Positions 47,101-56,051 of a stretch of 64,000 bases of DNA are shown here, one piece after another. The notes below the pieces were generated by a model that saw only the letters and a list, made by a program, of their open reading frames with translations, was not told the origin of the DNA and made no database searches. How positions within the stretch are numbered: the stretch's first letter is position 1; every line of letters starts with the position of its first letter. The position numbers and the translations under genes were made by a program. Location of the stretch: the NCBI RefSeq assembly GCF_017814975.1, contig NZ_JAGIQA010000003.1:1-64000 (forward strand), written 5' to 3'. This stretch comes from Cupriavidus consociatus. Lineage in GTDB: Bacteria > Pseudomonadota > Gammaproteobacteria > Burkholderiales > Burkholderiaceae.

Positions 47101-48391
47101 GCCATGGCTGGCCGATGCCGACGTGCCAGCCGCGCCTGCCGGTCCGAAGACCGCGCTGGAAGAGCTGCGCGAGATCGAGCAGCAGCGCACCAGCTCGTTC
47201 GCGGGCGGCCCGATGCTGCGCGGGCGCAGCGGCGACTCCGGCATGAGCCAGCTGACCGAACTGCAGGTGGTGGCCGAAGGCAAGGTGCCGGCCGGCGACG
47301 GCAAGCTGGTGGCGCGGGTCACGCCGGTGGCGCTCGATGCGGGCACCGTCGGATCCGACTTCAACAATGGCAGCCGCTTTGGCGCCGGCCCGCAAGGCTG
47401 GGCGGTGCCCGGCACCGGCCAGAACCTGTTCGGGCAGAACCTGACCTCGACATCGGCCGGCTCGCAAAGTGCTTTTGGGATGGCGCTTGGCGTGGCGTAC
47501 GAGGCCGAGCGCTTCGGCGTGGACATCGGCAGCACGCCGCTTGGCTTCCGCTACACCGACGTCAATGCCGGCGCGCGCCTGAACCTGCCCCTCACGCAGC
47601 GGACCACGCTCGGCCTGGCGGCGGCGCGCCGCCCGGTCACCGACAGCCTGCTGTCCTACGCGGGCGCGCGCGACGAGCGCACCGGCGTGACCTGGGGCGG
47701 CGTGATGGCGACCGGAGGCCGTGCCGAACTCGGTTGGAGCGACGGTTCGTTCGGCATCTACGGCTACGGCGGCTACAGCGTGCTGACTGGCCACGATGTC
47801 GCGCGCAACAACAAGTGGGAAGGCGGCGGCGGCTTCTACATGAAGCTGGTCGACTCGGATACGCAGCGCTTCACCTCGGGCATCAACTTCACCTCGATGG
47901 GCTACAGCGAGAACCTGCGCTATTTCACCGTCGGCCATGGCGGCTACTTCAGCCCGCAGACGTACTTCTCGGTCACGGTACCGCTGGCGCTGGAAGGACG
48001 CAGCGGCCGGCTGTCCTACCATGTGCGCGGCGCGCTGGGCGTGCAGGCCTTCAACGAGGACGATGCCCCATATTTCCCGACCGATGCCGGTGCCCAGGCC
48101 GCGGCCAATGCCGCGGTCGCGCTGGCCAGGGCCAGCAACCTGACCAGCCAGACCTCGGCGGTCTATGCCGGCCAGTCGAAGACCGGCCTGGCCTACAACC
48201 TGGTCGGGTCACTGGAGTACCAGGCGGCACAGCAGCTCTATGTCGGGGGCCTGGTCGGCATCGACAATGCGCGCGACTACCGGCAGTGGTACGCCGGCAT
48301 GTACGTGCGCTACGCGCTGCAGCGCCAGACAGGCCAGATCGGCTTCCCGCCTTCGCCACCCCGGTCAGCGGTCGCGCCGCTGCCCTTCTGA
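44111..48391 (+). CDS. bcsC: Cellulose export protein BcsC: TPR domain plus outer-membrane barrel
   Basis: The 1426-residue protein starts at ATG 44111, behind GGAGA; ATG 44123 (ATGA overlap with bcsZ) is an alternative. The signal peptide ends APAAAQE. About 19 TPR-like helices follow (for example PVKALVEQGKYWQARSRPDRAAEVWQKLLRL). Residues about 836-1000 are a Pro/Ala/Gln-rich linker. The C-terminus (about 1080-1426) is the BcsC barrel, with GTVGSDFNNGSRFG, GVDIGSTPLGFRYTDVNAG and a final RTAPLPF-type end. It forms the outer-membrane pore for cellulose. It is long for the family because of the linker. Confidence 0.94.
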   Translation: MRTAMKRTRESSRRRIRTHALVLALLAGAIAPAAPAAAQEDPVKALVEQGKYWQARSRPDRAAEVWQKLLRLNPAQPDALHGMGVAELEAGRPDSARTYLDRLQKAAPGSALARQLGEQIARGGSAGARQQVEQARQLARSGQSEQAVKRYEEAAGGNVPQGDLALEYYQTLGGTAQGWEAARQGLERLARANPADARAQLALAQHLTYRDNTRRDGIRQLESLASRADVGKDATESWRRALGWLGQRPADAPLYQAWLAAHPDDAAIRARLEAATRQPATARQPGAAAADAMRGIVQQGFAALNAGDLASAGERFQGALAQQPNDPDALGGMGVLRLRQEQFAEAADYFARASRHGAGSRYRQASNSANYWLLVQRAAARREAGNAGEARRLLEQAQGIEPNEPAAQVALADLQADARQYAAAEAGYRRVLRAHPENAAATRGLVEVLQAQNKATEALALVERMTPAQRGQLAPLGRLRADQARAHARQAMQQGDTASARRLLEDAMAADPTNAWVRLEVARLYIAMGMKDQARGVMDNLLLSVPGDPEALYASALAAAESNEWQRGLDLLERVPANRRSADMGKLQGRLWVHAEAARASELAAAGQQAAAIGVLQQAERFAGQDAELTGAIAQGYADAGDTARALSLMRNAMRRAVVPDAGLQLQYAAVLLKAQQDMELAGLLRQLAGAEMTPEQRRGYDDIRIAYIVRQADALTAAGDLVAAYDTLATALSERGGNPSVRASLARMYAQAGENDKALSLYESVLAREPANLDLRLAAIGTATAAKEYGWAERALQPALKQAPESPEVLTAAGRLYKAQGKNARAAEYFRAAVAAEGSRAGVAGAGVQPGGGFDRVPANPFVGLPGQRQASTLPPAGSPAPYPAVPGMAMRQAAGMAPGQPYIPQPAATAATAGTALAMAAAPMTGPASYYPAATGTPSAAARPAKAGRTPAAGAQPTVQPYAQPHVQPELVPTQAYAAGVPVSAQPPLGAQSRLPWLADADVPAAPAGPKTALEELREIEQQRTSSFAGGPMLRGRSGDSGMSQLTELQVVAEGKVPAGDGKLVARVTPVALDAGTVGSDFNNGSRFGAGPQGWAVPGTGQNLFGQNLTSTSAGSQSAFGMALGVAYEAERFGVDIGSTPLGFRYTDVNAGARLNLPLTQRTTLGLAAARRPVTDSLLSYAGARDERTGVTWGGVMATGGRAELGWSDGSFGIYGYGGYSVLTGHDVARNNKWEGGGGFYMKLVDSDTQRFTSGINFTSMGYSENLRYFTVGHGGYFSPQTYFSVTVPLALEGRSGRLSYHVRGALGVQAFNEDDAPYFPTDAGAQAAANAAVALARASNLTSQTSAVYAGQSKTGLAYNLVGSLEYQAAQQLYVGGLVGIDNARDYRQWYAGMYVRYALQRQTGQIGFPPSPPRSAVAPLPF

Positions 48392-48498
48392 GGCGCCGAA
48401 CGATACCAGTGACGATGGCGGCGATGATGGCGGCCACGGCCGCCTGTCGGCGCTGATGGCGCCCGGCATTCCGGTCGTTTGCCGTCGCCCCTGCATTT

Positions 48499-50613
48499 TT
48501 GCCCCCAAAACTTCCATTCGTGCTTGTCCATCGCTACGACAACCTTCTTGTGCTCTTCTCCGTGCTGGTGGCGGCGATGGCATCCTATACGGCGCTGACC
48601 CTGGCAAGCCGGCTGGCCAACGCGCGCGGCAACGCCGTCCAGGCCTGGCTTGCGGCGGGCAGCGTGGTGATGGGACTTGGCATCTGGTCGATGCATTTCG
48701 TCGGCATGCTCGCATTGCGGCTGCCAATCCCGCTGGGCTACGACCTGCCTTTGACGGTGTATTCGCTGCTGATCGCAGTGGGCGCGTCGGGCTTTGCACT
48801 GCGGCTGGTATGCACGGATACCCTGCCATGGCGACGGCTCGCACTCGGTGCGATGCTGATGGGCGGCGCCGTGGCGGGCATGCACTACACCGGCATGGCG
48901 GCGATGCGCATGCATCCCGCCATCGACCATGATCCGCTGCTGGTTGCGCTGTCCGTCGTGGTGGCCGTATCGGCATGCGGCGCGGCACTCTGGATGGCGT
49001 TCCAGCTTCGCCACCACGGCCGTCACACCGCCCAGCTTCGCCTTGGCGCGGCGGGGGTGATGGGCCTGGCTATCGCTTCGATGCACTACATCGGCATGGC
49101 AGCTGCGCGCTTCGCGCCCGGCAGCGTCTGCGGTGCCGCGGACAACGGCCTGGCAAGCGACGAGCTGGCGCTGCCGATCCTGGTCGTCACCGTCTGCGTG
49201 CTGGCCGTGGCATTGGTGACGGCCATGCAAGACCTGCGGGTCGAGGCCCGCACCGCGGCGCTGGCCACGTCGCTGGCGGCGGCGAGGCAGGAGCTCGGCT
49301 ACCTGGCGCTGCACGACAAGCTGACCAGGCTGCCCAACCGCGCGCTGCTGGAAGACCGTTTCGAGCAGGCGCTGCGGGCCGCGGCACGGCATCGGCGGCG
49401 CATGGCGGTGCTGTTCATCAACCTCGATGGCTTCAAGGGCATCAACGATTCCTTCGGCCACCATGTCGGCGATCACGTGCTTGCCGAAGCGGCGCGCCGC
49501 ATCGGCGCCAGTCTCGGTGCCGGCGACACCGCCGGCCGGCTCGGCGGCGACGAGATCGTGCTGCTGGCCGCGGTCGACGCGCCCGAAGACGCAAATACCC
49601 TGGCGTTGCGCATCCTCGATGACCTGCGCGAACCGCTCCAGGTCTGGGGCGCTGGCGGCAAGTCCCTGCAGATCTCCGCCAGCATCGGCATCGCCATCTA
49701 TCCGGACAACGGCAGCACGCAGCGCACGCTGCTGCGCAATGCCGACGCGGCGATGCATCATGCCAAGGCATCCGGCCGCGACAGCTGCTGCTTCTTCACG
49801 CATGCCATGAATGACGACGCACAGGCGCGGCTGGAACTGGCACAGGACCTGCGCCAGGCACTGAAGCGCAACGAATTCGAGCTGCACTACCAGCCGAAGA
49901 TCGCGGCCTCCGACGGCAGCGTGGTGGGCGCCGAGGCGCTGTTGCGCTGGCGGCATCCCAGGCAAGGCTTGCTGACGCCCGACCAGTTCATCGGGCTGGC
50001 GGAAAAGAGCGGCCTGATCCTGCAGATCGGCGCCTGGGCGCTGGAAGAAGCCTGCGCACAGCTGGCCCGCTGGCACGCCGCGGGAAGCAGCCAGTGGACC
50101 ATCGCGGTGAACGTGAGCGGCGTCCAGTTCGGCCACCCTGCGCTGATCGGCACCGTGCGCGCCGCGATCGAGCGGCACCGGCTCGACCCGCGCGCGCTGA
50201 CGGTCGAAGTCACCGAGTCGACGGCGATGCGAGACATGGAGAGCAGCCTGGCGATCCTGCGCCAGCTTGACGAAATGGGCGTGCGCATTGCCATCGACGA
50301 CTTCGGCACGGGGCACTCCAGCCTGCTCTATCTCAAGCGCATGCCGGCCAAAGAACTGAAGATCGACCGCGACTTCGTGCGCGACCTCGGGCGCGACAGC
50401 GAGGACGCGGCAATTGTGGCTGCCATCATCGCGCTCGGCCGCACGCTCAGCCTGACCATCGTCGCCGAGGGCATAGAGACCGCCGCGCAGCAAGCGACGC
50501 TGACCAGGCTCGGCTGCGATGTCCTGCAGGGCTACCTGATCGGCGCGCCGGTCTCGGCGGAGGACTTTACGGCGACGATGGCATCGAGGGAACACGCCCG
50601 GGCCGTTTCGTGA
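48499..50613 (+). CDS. MHYT-GGDEF-EAL cyclic-di-GMP signalling protein
   Basis: The protein has 704 residues if the TTG at 48499 is used; GTG 48520 is an alternative. The N-terminal seven-helix sensor contains three MHYT motifs (SMHFVGM, GMHYTGM, SMHYIGM), proposed to bind copper and sense gas. The GGDEF domain has GRLGGDEIVLL, with Ile in place of the last Phe, and so may be weak or regulatory. The EAL domain keeps GAEALLRWRHP, IDDFGTGHSSLLYLKRMPAKELKIDRDFV and VAEGIET, all catalytic residues. It is probably a phosphodiesterase lowering c-di-GMP beside the PilZ-controlled cellulose synthase. It follows bcsC by about 108 bases. Confidence 0.92.
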   Translation: MPPKLPFVLVHRYDNLLVLFSVLVAAMASYTALTLASRLANARGNAVQAWLAAGSVVMGLGIWSMHFVGMLALRLPIPLGYDLPLTVYSLLIAVGASGFALRLVCTDTLPWRRLALGAMLMGGAVAGMHYTGMAAMRMHPAIDHDPLLVALSVVVAVSACGAALWMAFQLRHHGRHTAQLRLGAAGVMGLAIASMHYIGMAAARFAPGSVCGAADNGLASDELALPILVVTVCVLAVALVTAMQDLRVEARTAALATSLAAARQELGYLALHDKLTRLPNRALLEDRFEQALRAAARHRRRMAVLFINLDGFKGINDSFGHHVGDHVLAEAARRIGASLGAGDTAGRLGGDEIVLLAAVDAPEDANTLALRILDDLREPLQVWGAGGKSLQISASIGIAIYPDNGSTQRTLLRNADAAMHHAKASGRDSCCFFTHAMNDDAQARLELAQDLRQALKRNEFELHYQPKIAASDGSVVGAEALLRWRHPRQGLLTPDQFIGLAEKSGLILQIGAWALEEACAQLARWHAAGSSQWTIAVNVSGVQFGHPALIGTVRAAIERHRLDPRALTVEVTESTAMRDMESSLAILRQLDEMGVRIAIDDFGTGHSSLLYLKRMPAKELKIDRDFVRDLGRDSEDAAIVAAIIALGRTLSLTIVAEGIETAAQQATLTRLGCDVLQGYLIGAPVSAEDFTATMASREHARAVS

Positions 50614-50623
50614 CCCCGGGCCT

Positions 50624-52690
50624 TCACCGGAACCCGATGCGCCGCGCCCCTTCCCGGAACAGCGCCTCCCCGTCGGCATCGAACGGGAACGTCAGCAGGA
50701 AGTCCTCGAGCGTATAGCGCGGCGCGACCTTGTAGATCGCCGCGGCCTGGGCCCGCGCCTGCTCCAGCGAGTCGGCCAGCGCCAGCGTGCAGGCGGCGAT
50801 GGCGTGGATATGCGGAAAGACGTTGGGCCGCGCGGCGGCCTTGACGGCCCAGCCGGCGGCTTCCTCGAATTGCCCGAGCCGGACCAGTGCCATCGCCCGC
50901 GTGGCCAGCATGCCGAACAGCATTGGGTCTAACGGACTCAACTGGCGCGACAGGTCCGATGAATCGATGGCCGCCTGCGGGTCGCCCGAGATCGAGCGGA
51001 CGAACGACAGGTTGTAGTGCCCTAACGCGAAGTTGGGGCTCAGGTCGATGGATTGCTCCAGCTCGCCCACGGACTCTTCGGGACGGCCCCGCAGCCACAG
51101 CGCGCGCCCCATCGCCCAGTGCACCGCGGGATCGCGGTCATCCGCCATCATGCCCTGCACCGCGGCTTCGTAGGCCTTGTCGATTTCCGGTCCGCGCTTC
51201 TCCCAGTTCTGGAACGCGTCCTGGAAATGCGTGAAGGACAGGCCGGCGTAGGCGCGCGAGAAGGTGGGGTCGAGCCGCAGCGCCGTCTGGAAGAAATGCC
51301 GGGCCATCTCGTTGTCGGCCCGGCGATACCGGTACATGTGCCACAGGCCGCAGTGGTAGGCTTCCCATGCATCGAGCGAACCTGGCGGCTTCAGGATGGC
51401 GCGGTTGCGCTCCAGCGTCTCGATCTCGCCGGCAATGGAGGCGACGATGCGGTTGCCGACTTCTTCCAGCACAAGGAAGGCATCGTCCAGCTTGTGGTGG
51501 AACGTGTCCGCCCAGACGATCCGGGCGCTGCGTGTCTCGGCCAGTTCGACAGTCACGGTCAGGCGCCCTTCGCGCGTGCTGACGGTGCCGCCCACGACGT
51601 AGTCGACATTCAGTGTCCGGCCTGCTGCTTCCGCGCCGACGTGGCGCTCATGCAGCGCGAACACGGTCCCCTGCGCGATGACAAAGAGGCTGCGCAGCTT
51701 GGCAAGCCGCGTGATGATGTCATGCGCCAGTGCATCGGCGGCGCCGCCGCGCGCCGGCGCCGCGGTGGACGGGTCGACGAAAGGCATCACGGCGATGGAG
51801 CCGTGCCGGGCAATTGCCGGTGAGGCGTCGGCGGCTGCAGCAGTGCTGGCGACCGCGGCGTCTGCGACGACTGCGACGACCGCGGTGCGGCCCGCTGCCC
51901 CTGCCACCGGCGCGGCCATGGCCGCGCGCCAGGCATGGCGGATCGGCCGGCTGTCCAGCCCTTCGGCCTCGAACAGCGTGGTGGTTGCGGCGACATGTTC
52001 TTCCCCTTCGCGAAGGCGGCCCTGGCGGGCGAGCGCGGCGAGGATGGCTGCGTGCACCTGCTGGTCGAATGGCGCGAGCTCGCGCCACTTGTCCAGGTAG
52101 ACGAACGTCTCTTCGTCGGCAGCGCCCTGCGCGAGCTGCTCGAGCAGGGCGGCGTGGCAGGCGCGGAAGCGCCGCCGTTGCGCGGTGAGCCACGTGCTGA
52201 ACGCCGGGCAGCGGGCAAGCTCGAGGCCTTCCAGGAAATCCCCTTCGAACAGCATCGCCAGGGCTTGCTGCCGCTCCGGGGCGAGGGCCGATACGCCAGC
52301 CTCGATGGCTTGCGCCACCGCCAGCGCATCGACAAACCCGTCCGCCAGGTCCAGCCAGATGCTGTCCCCGCTGGTGCGCAGCCGCTGCCTCTCTTCTGAA
52401 TCGACGAGCTTGCGGATCCGGCTCAGGCACCAGCGCAATTCGCCACGTGGATCGTTGGGCACCTCCCACAGCAGTTCGCAAAGCTGGCTGCGCAGCACCG
52501 GCCGCGGCGCGAGCGCCAGGTACGCCAGCAGCGCGCGGACTTTCCTCGACGCCGGCAGCGAAAGCGCAACGCCCTGCTGCCGGACACGAAGCGGCCCAAG
52601 CATCTGGATCTGCACTGGCGGGATGCCGGCCTGGGGCGTCAGGTTCGATTCCACGGCAATTTCCACGCCGGCTACCACGCCACCTTCCAC
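50624..52690 (-). CDS. SARP/BTAD-type regulator with TolB-like and TPR domains
   Basis: The protein has 688 residues from GTG 52690; the true start may be nearer MLGPLRV at 52603. An OmpR-like winged helix comes first (ALSLPASRKVRALLAYLALAPRPVLRSQLCELLWE), then a BTAD helical domain (LAVAQAIEAGVSALAPERQQALAMLFEGDFLEGLEL). Later parts are a TolB-N-like segment (SIAVMPFVDPSTA ... LNVDYVVGGTVSTREGRLTVTVELAETRSARIVWADTF) and TPR repeats (YAGLSFTHFQDAFQNW). The layout is that of adenylate-cyclase-like or SARP regulators with predicted sensory output. A start at 52783 was rejected because it would overlap the divergent MFS gene. Confidence 0.82.
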   Translation of the reverse strand: MEGGVVAGVEIAVESNLTPQAGIPPVQIQMLGPLRVRQQGVALSLPASRKVRALLAYLALAPRPVLRSQLCELLWEVPNDPRGELRWCLSRIRKLVDSEERQRLRTSGDSIWLDLADGFVDALAVAQAIEAGVSALAPERQQALAMLFEGDFLEGLELARCPAFSTWLTAQRRRFRACHAALLEQLAQGAADEETFVYLDKWRELAPFDQQVHAAILAALARQGRLREGEEHVAATTTLFEAEGLDSRPIRHAWRAAMAAPVAGAAGRTAVVAVVADAAVASTAAAADASPAIARHGSIAVMPFVDPSTAAPARGGAADALAHDIITRLAKLRSLFVIAQGTVFALHERHVGAEAAGRTLNVDYVVGGTVSTREGRLTVTVELAETRSARIVWADTFHHKLDDAFLVLEEVGNRIVASIAGEIETLERNRAILKPPGSLDAWEAYHCGLWHMYRYRRADNEMARHFFQTALRLDPTFSRAYAGLSFTHFQDAFQNWEKRGPEIDKAYEAAVQGMMADDRDPAVHWAMGRALWLRGRPEESVGELEQSIDLSPNFALGHYNLSFVRSISGDPQAAIDSSDLSRQLSPLDPMLFGMLATRAMALVRLGQFEEAAGWAVKAAARPNVFPHIHAIAACTLALADSLEQARAQAAAIYKVAPRYTLEDFLLTFPFDADGEALFREGARRIGFR

Positions 52691-52747
52691 GCGCGCGGCA
52701 AATGATCGGGACCGGAACGACCTGGAGACAGGAAAGGAGACAGGATC

Positions 52748-53989
52748 ATGGACACCACCGTGCATGTGCGCAGCCGCGGTCATCTCACCATTGCGCTTGC
52801 GGCCGGGGCGGTTTTCGCGCTGGGGCTCGGCCTGCGCCAGTCGCTGCCGCTCTTCATCAGCTTACTCAACTCTCATACCGGCGTCGGCTATGCCACCGTC
52901 AGCCTGGCCTTTGGCGTATCGCAGCTGATGTGGGGCGTGGCGCAACCGGTGGCGGGCGCGATCGCGGACCGCTGGGGGCCGCGCCCGGTGATGATCGCCG
53001 GTGCCACGCTGTTTGCCGCCGCGGTCGCGGCCACGCCGGCCGCGGACAGTGCCATGGCGCTGATGCTGCTGATCGGAGTGGCTGCCGCCGCCGGCTCCGG
53101 CGCGATCGGGCCGGCCATGCTGATGTCGGCGGCGAACCGGCTGATCCCCGAGGCACACCGCGCCCTTGCCAGCGGCATTGTCAACGCGGGCGGCTCGGTC
53201 GGCCAGTTCACGATCCTGCCCCTGACACAGTTGCTGATCGGCACTGCGGGCTGGCAGCCGGCACTGGTGTTGCTGGGCGCGGCAGGACTGGCCGCGATCC
53301 CGGCAATCCGGACCATCACCCGCGCGGCGCCCGCGCACGGCAGTGCCCCCGCCGGCACCCCTTGCGGCGGTACGGTGGGCGCTGCATTGCGCGGCGCGAT
53401 GCGCGATCCCAGCTTCCTGCTGCTCAACGCGGGCTTCTTCGCCTGTGGCTTCCACATTGCGTTCATTTCCACGCACCTGCCGGGCGTGGTCGCGCTTTGT
53501 GGAATGCCCGCCACAGTGAGCGCGTGGTCGCTGTCGCTGATCGGCCTGTGCAACATCCTGGGGAGCCTGTTCATCGGCAAGGCCATCCAGACCGTGTCGA
53601 TGAAATACGCGCTGACCGCCATCTACTTCGCTCGGGCGCTGCTGATCCTGGCGTTCTTCATGGCGCCGAAGACGCGGTTGACCATCGCCCTGTTCGCTGC
53701 CGGACTCGGCTTTACATACCTGTCGACCGTGCCGCCGACCATCGGCCTGGTCGCGAGGCTGCACGGCGCCCGTTATCTGGCCACGCTGTTCGGCGTCGTC
53801 ATGCTGTCGCACCAGCTTGGCGGATTCCTGGGCGCGTGGCTTGGTGGCAAGGCCTTCGAGATGACGGGCAGCTACGACTGGATGTGGCTGGCCGACATCG
53901 CGCTTTGCCTGCTTTCCGCCACGCTGCACCTGCCGATCCGCGAGGCACGCCCGCTGCCGCTCGCTGCCGGGCAGGTCCAACCCACCTGA
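52748..53989 (+). CDS. MFS transporter
   Basis: The 413-residue carrier starts at ATG 52748 after AGGAGA. Twelve hydrophobic segments are visible, with GVAQPVAGAIADRWGPRPVMIAGATLFA between helices 2 and 3 and FFACGFHIAFISTHLPGVVA in the second half. It resembles the monocarboxylate/oxalate-formate antiporter type of MFS protein, with QPVAGAIADRWG. It is divergent from the SARP-like regulator and followed by an alpha/beta hydrolase 18 bases on. The three genes look like one locus. Confidence 0.9.
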   Translation: MDTTVHVRSRGHLTIALAAGAVFALGLGLRQSLPLFISLLNSHTGVGYATVSLAFGVSQLMWGVAQPVAGAIADRWGPRPVMIAGATLFAAAVAATPAADSAMALMLLIGVAAAAGSGAIGPAMLMSAANRLIPEAHRALASGIVNAGGSVGQFTILPLTQLLIGTAGWQPALVLLGAAGLAAIPAIRTITRAAPAHGSAPAGTPCGGTVGAALRGAMRDPSFLLLNAGFFACGFHIAFISTHLPGVVALCGMPATVSAWSLSLIGLCNILGSLFIGKAIQTVSMKYALTAIYFARALLILAFFMAPKTRLTIALFAAGLGFTYLSTVPPTIGLVARLHGARYLATLFGVVMLSHQLGGFLGAWLGGKAFEMTGSYDWMWLADIALCLLSATLHLPIREARPLPLAAGQVQPT

Positions 53990-54007
53990 GAACCTGAGGA
54001 GACTGTC

Positions 54008-54838
54008 ATGCGTTCATTCCACTCGGCGTCCCTGCCTGTGCCCTCCCACACCTTCTTTCGCGAGGCGGGCGCCGGACCCGGCGTGGTCTGCATCCATGCC
54101 AATGCCGGCACCTCCGGACAATGGCGTGCGCTGATGGAACACCTCGCACCGGGGTTCCACGTCCTGGCGCCGGATTCCTATGACGCGGGCCAGGGTCCGC
54201 ACTGGCCGTCGGACCGGGTCATTTCGCTACGCGACGAGGTGGCGCTGATCGAGCCGGTGCTTGGCAAGGCTGGCGCGTCGCTGGCCCTGGTGGGGCATTC
54301 GTATGGCGCCGCGGTGGCGCTGGTCGCCGCGCTGGCGCAACCCGACCGCGTGCGCGCGCTCGTGCTGTATGAGCCCACGCTGTTCTCGCTGGTCGATGCG
54401 CAACAGCCCGCGCCGAATGACGCCGATGGCATTCGCCATACCGTCGCCGCCGCGGCGGCGGCGCTCGACGCCGGCAACGAGGACGCCGCTGCCGAGCACT
54501 TTATCGACTACTGGATGGGAGCGGGAGCGTGGCGTCAGACACCGGCGCAACGCAAGCCACCGATTGCCGCCTCGGTGAGGAATGTCCGCCGGTGGGCGCA
54601 CGCGCTGTTCACGGAGCCCACGCCGCTGCAGGCATTCCGGTCACTCGACGTGCCGGTGCTCTGCCTGGTCGGCAAGCGCTCGACGCCGTCGGCGCATGCC
54701 GTGGCGCGGCTGCTGACTGCGGCATTGCCGCGGGTGGAAGTGGTGGAGTTCGCGCAGCTCGGGCATATGGGCCCGTTGACGCATCCGGACGCAGTCAACC
54801 CGGTGATCGCGGAGTTCCTTGGACGCCACCAGCGATGA
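54008..54838 (+). CDS. Alpha/beta hydrolase
   Basis: The 276-residue hydrolase starts at ATG 54008 after TGAGGAG. The nucleophile elbow is LVGHSYGAAVAL (Ser about 98). The oxyanion region is VVCIHANAGTSGQWRALMEHL, where the usual HG-P is replaced by HANA. The catalytic His is in FAQLGHMGPLTHPDAV near the end. The fold suits an esterase or C-C hydrolase. Its substrate is probably carried by the MFS protein just upstream. Confidence 0.9.
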   Translation: MRSFHSASLPVPSHTFFREAGAGPGVVCIHANAGTSGQWRALMEHLAPGFHVLAPDSYDAGQGPHWPSDRVISLRDEVALIEPVLGKAGASLALVGHSYGAAVALVAALAQPDRVRALVLYEPTLFSLVDAQQPAPNDADGIRHTVAAAAAALDAGNEDAAAEHFIDYWMGAGAWRQTPAQRKPPIAASVRNVRRWAHALFTEPTPLQAFRSLDVPVLCLVGKRSTPSAHAVARLLTAALPRVEVVEFAQLGHMGPLTHPDAVNPVIAEFLGRHQR

Positions 54839-54862
54839 GCCTCCTCCGTTCCTTCAGCGCTG

Positions 54863-55819
54863 CTACAAGGCCAGCGTAAACGGCAGCAACAGCGCATTCA
54901 CCAACAGCAAGCCGAAGAACAGGATCGCGATCATGGCGGAGACCCGGCGAGACCGTCGCTGCCTTGCCTCCGCAGAGCGCCGCGTCCACAGAAAACCAGC
55001 CCCCATGCCGAGCACCGCCAGCCCGGAAAACACGCTCTCCGCCGTCAGCGCGGCCGGGTAGGACACGGCGGGGGTGGTGTTGAAGCTCTCGATGAAGGGG
55101 AGCGATTCCATTTCCGGGGCTGCCGGCGTTGGCGCAGCCGCGGGAGCCGGCTGTGCCATCACCTGCGCGACCAGGACCGCTTGCGGAGCAGCCAATGCTG
55201 CCGCCGGCGATGCGTCCGGAGCTGGCTGCGCAGCCGTCTCTGCTAGATCGGCGGCCAGTGCCGGCAGCGGCACCGGCGCGGCTGCCGGCACCGGGGTAGG
55301 CGGGATAGGCAGGACAGGCGGGATGACTGCGGTGGCCGGAGCGGCAGGTGTGGCTGGTGTGGCCGAGACCATCGGTACCTTGGCCCTGGGCGGCGTGGGG
55401 ACAAGCCGCTCCGAAGCACTCTTCATCGAGTCCCGTTCCCGCCAGAACTTGGCGAACAGGCTTTCCAGGCAGCGCGCCGACTCGCATGCATCGCGCCGCG
55501 CACGCCACGCCGCGATGTCGGCCTCGTCGATCCTGCCCTTGCGCAACATCCGCTGTTGCTCGGCGTAGACGCGCTCATAGCGATCGGATAGCCGCGACGA
55601 ATCGCAGATCAGCGCATGGCGCTGGCGCGGCCTCGGCTCGTCAGTGGCGATCGTGCAGCGCACGCCGGAACCGTCCGGGTTGTAGCAGCGGACCGTGGAT
55701 TCGCCCGCAGGCGACTTGCATGCGATGTCGGAGGCCCATGCGCCGCCGACGCCGAAAAGGCACGCAGCAACACCTGCTGCAATCACCGAACCCAGGCGCG
55801 CAAGGATCCTTTCCATCAT
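54863..55819 (-). CDS. Secreted or membrane protein with Pro/Ala-rich linker, unknown function
   Basis: The 318-residue protein begins with a signal sequence (VIAAGVAACLFGVGGAWA). A cysteine-containing domain follows (SDIACKSPAGESTVRCYNPDGSGVRCTIAT, then RRDACESARCLESLFAKFW), where four to six Cys may form disulfides. A long Pro/Ala-rich stretch comes next (about 145-235), and two hydrophobic helices close the chain (SVFSGLAVLGMGAGFLW and SAMIAILFFGLLLVNALLLPF). Unknown family. It may be anchored at the inner membrane by its C-terminus. Confidence 0.75.
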   Translation of the reverse strand: MMERILARLGSVIAAGVAACLFGVGGAWASDIACKSPAGESTVRCYNPDGSGVRCTIATDEPRPRQRHALICDSSRLSDRYERVYAEQQRMLRKGRIDEADIAAWRARRDACESARCLESLFAKFWRERDSMKSASERLVPTPPRAKVPMVSATPATPAAPATAVIPPVLPIPPTPVPAAAPVPLPALAADLAETAAQPAPDASPAAALAAPQAVLVAQVMAQPAPAAAPTPAAPEMESLPFIESFNTTPAVSYPAALTAESVFSGLAVLGMGAGFLWTRRSAEARQRRSRRVSAMIAILFFGLLLVNALLLPFTLAL

Positions 55820-56008
55820 GTTGCCCCATCGTGAATCGGCCCAAGGCTTTCAAGCTAGTCGCTAGTTGGCGCGTCATACAAGTACCGGTTTTTGCAAGGC
55901 GTCACAAGCGCACATCGCGCCCTGCTACCTGGCGTGTCGTGTAGCGGTACGATTCACTTTGCGTGGAAGGCAACACCAGCCCGATCCAGCCCGAGCCAGT
56001 GGAAGTAC

Positions 56009-56040
56009 GGCGGGGCCGACCGCATGGCTGGCGCCCCGCC
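56009..56040 (-). terminator. Candidate terminator hairpin after the Bug gene
   Basis: GGCGGGGC (56009-56016) and GCCCCGCC (56033-56040) form an eight-base GC stem with a 16-base loop, just downstream of the minus-strand Bug stop at 56052. No T-run follows, so it may need a factor. Confidence 0.45.
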
Positions 56041-56051
56041 ATGCCGCAATG

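Noticed and set aside
44048..48022. Very long minus-strand open frame opposite bcsC
   Set aside because: Antisense to a well-recognised TPR/barrel gene; low-complexity Arg/Gln/Gly text without motifs.
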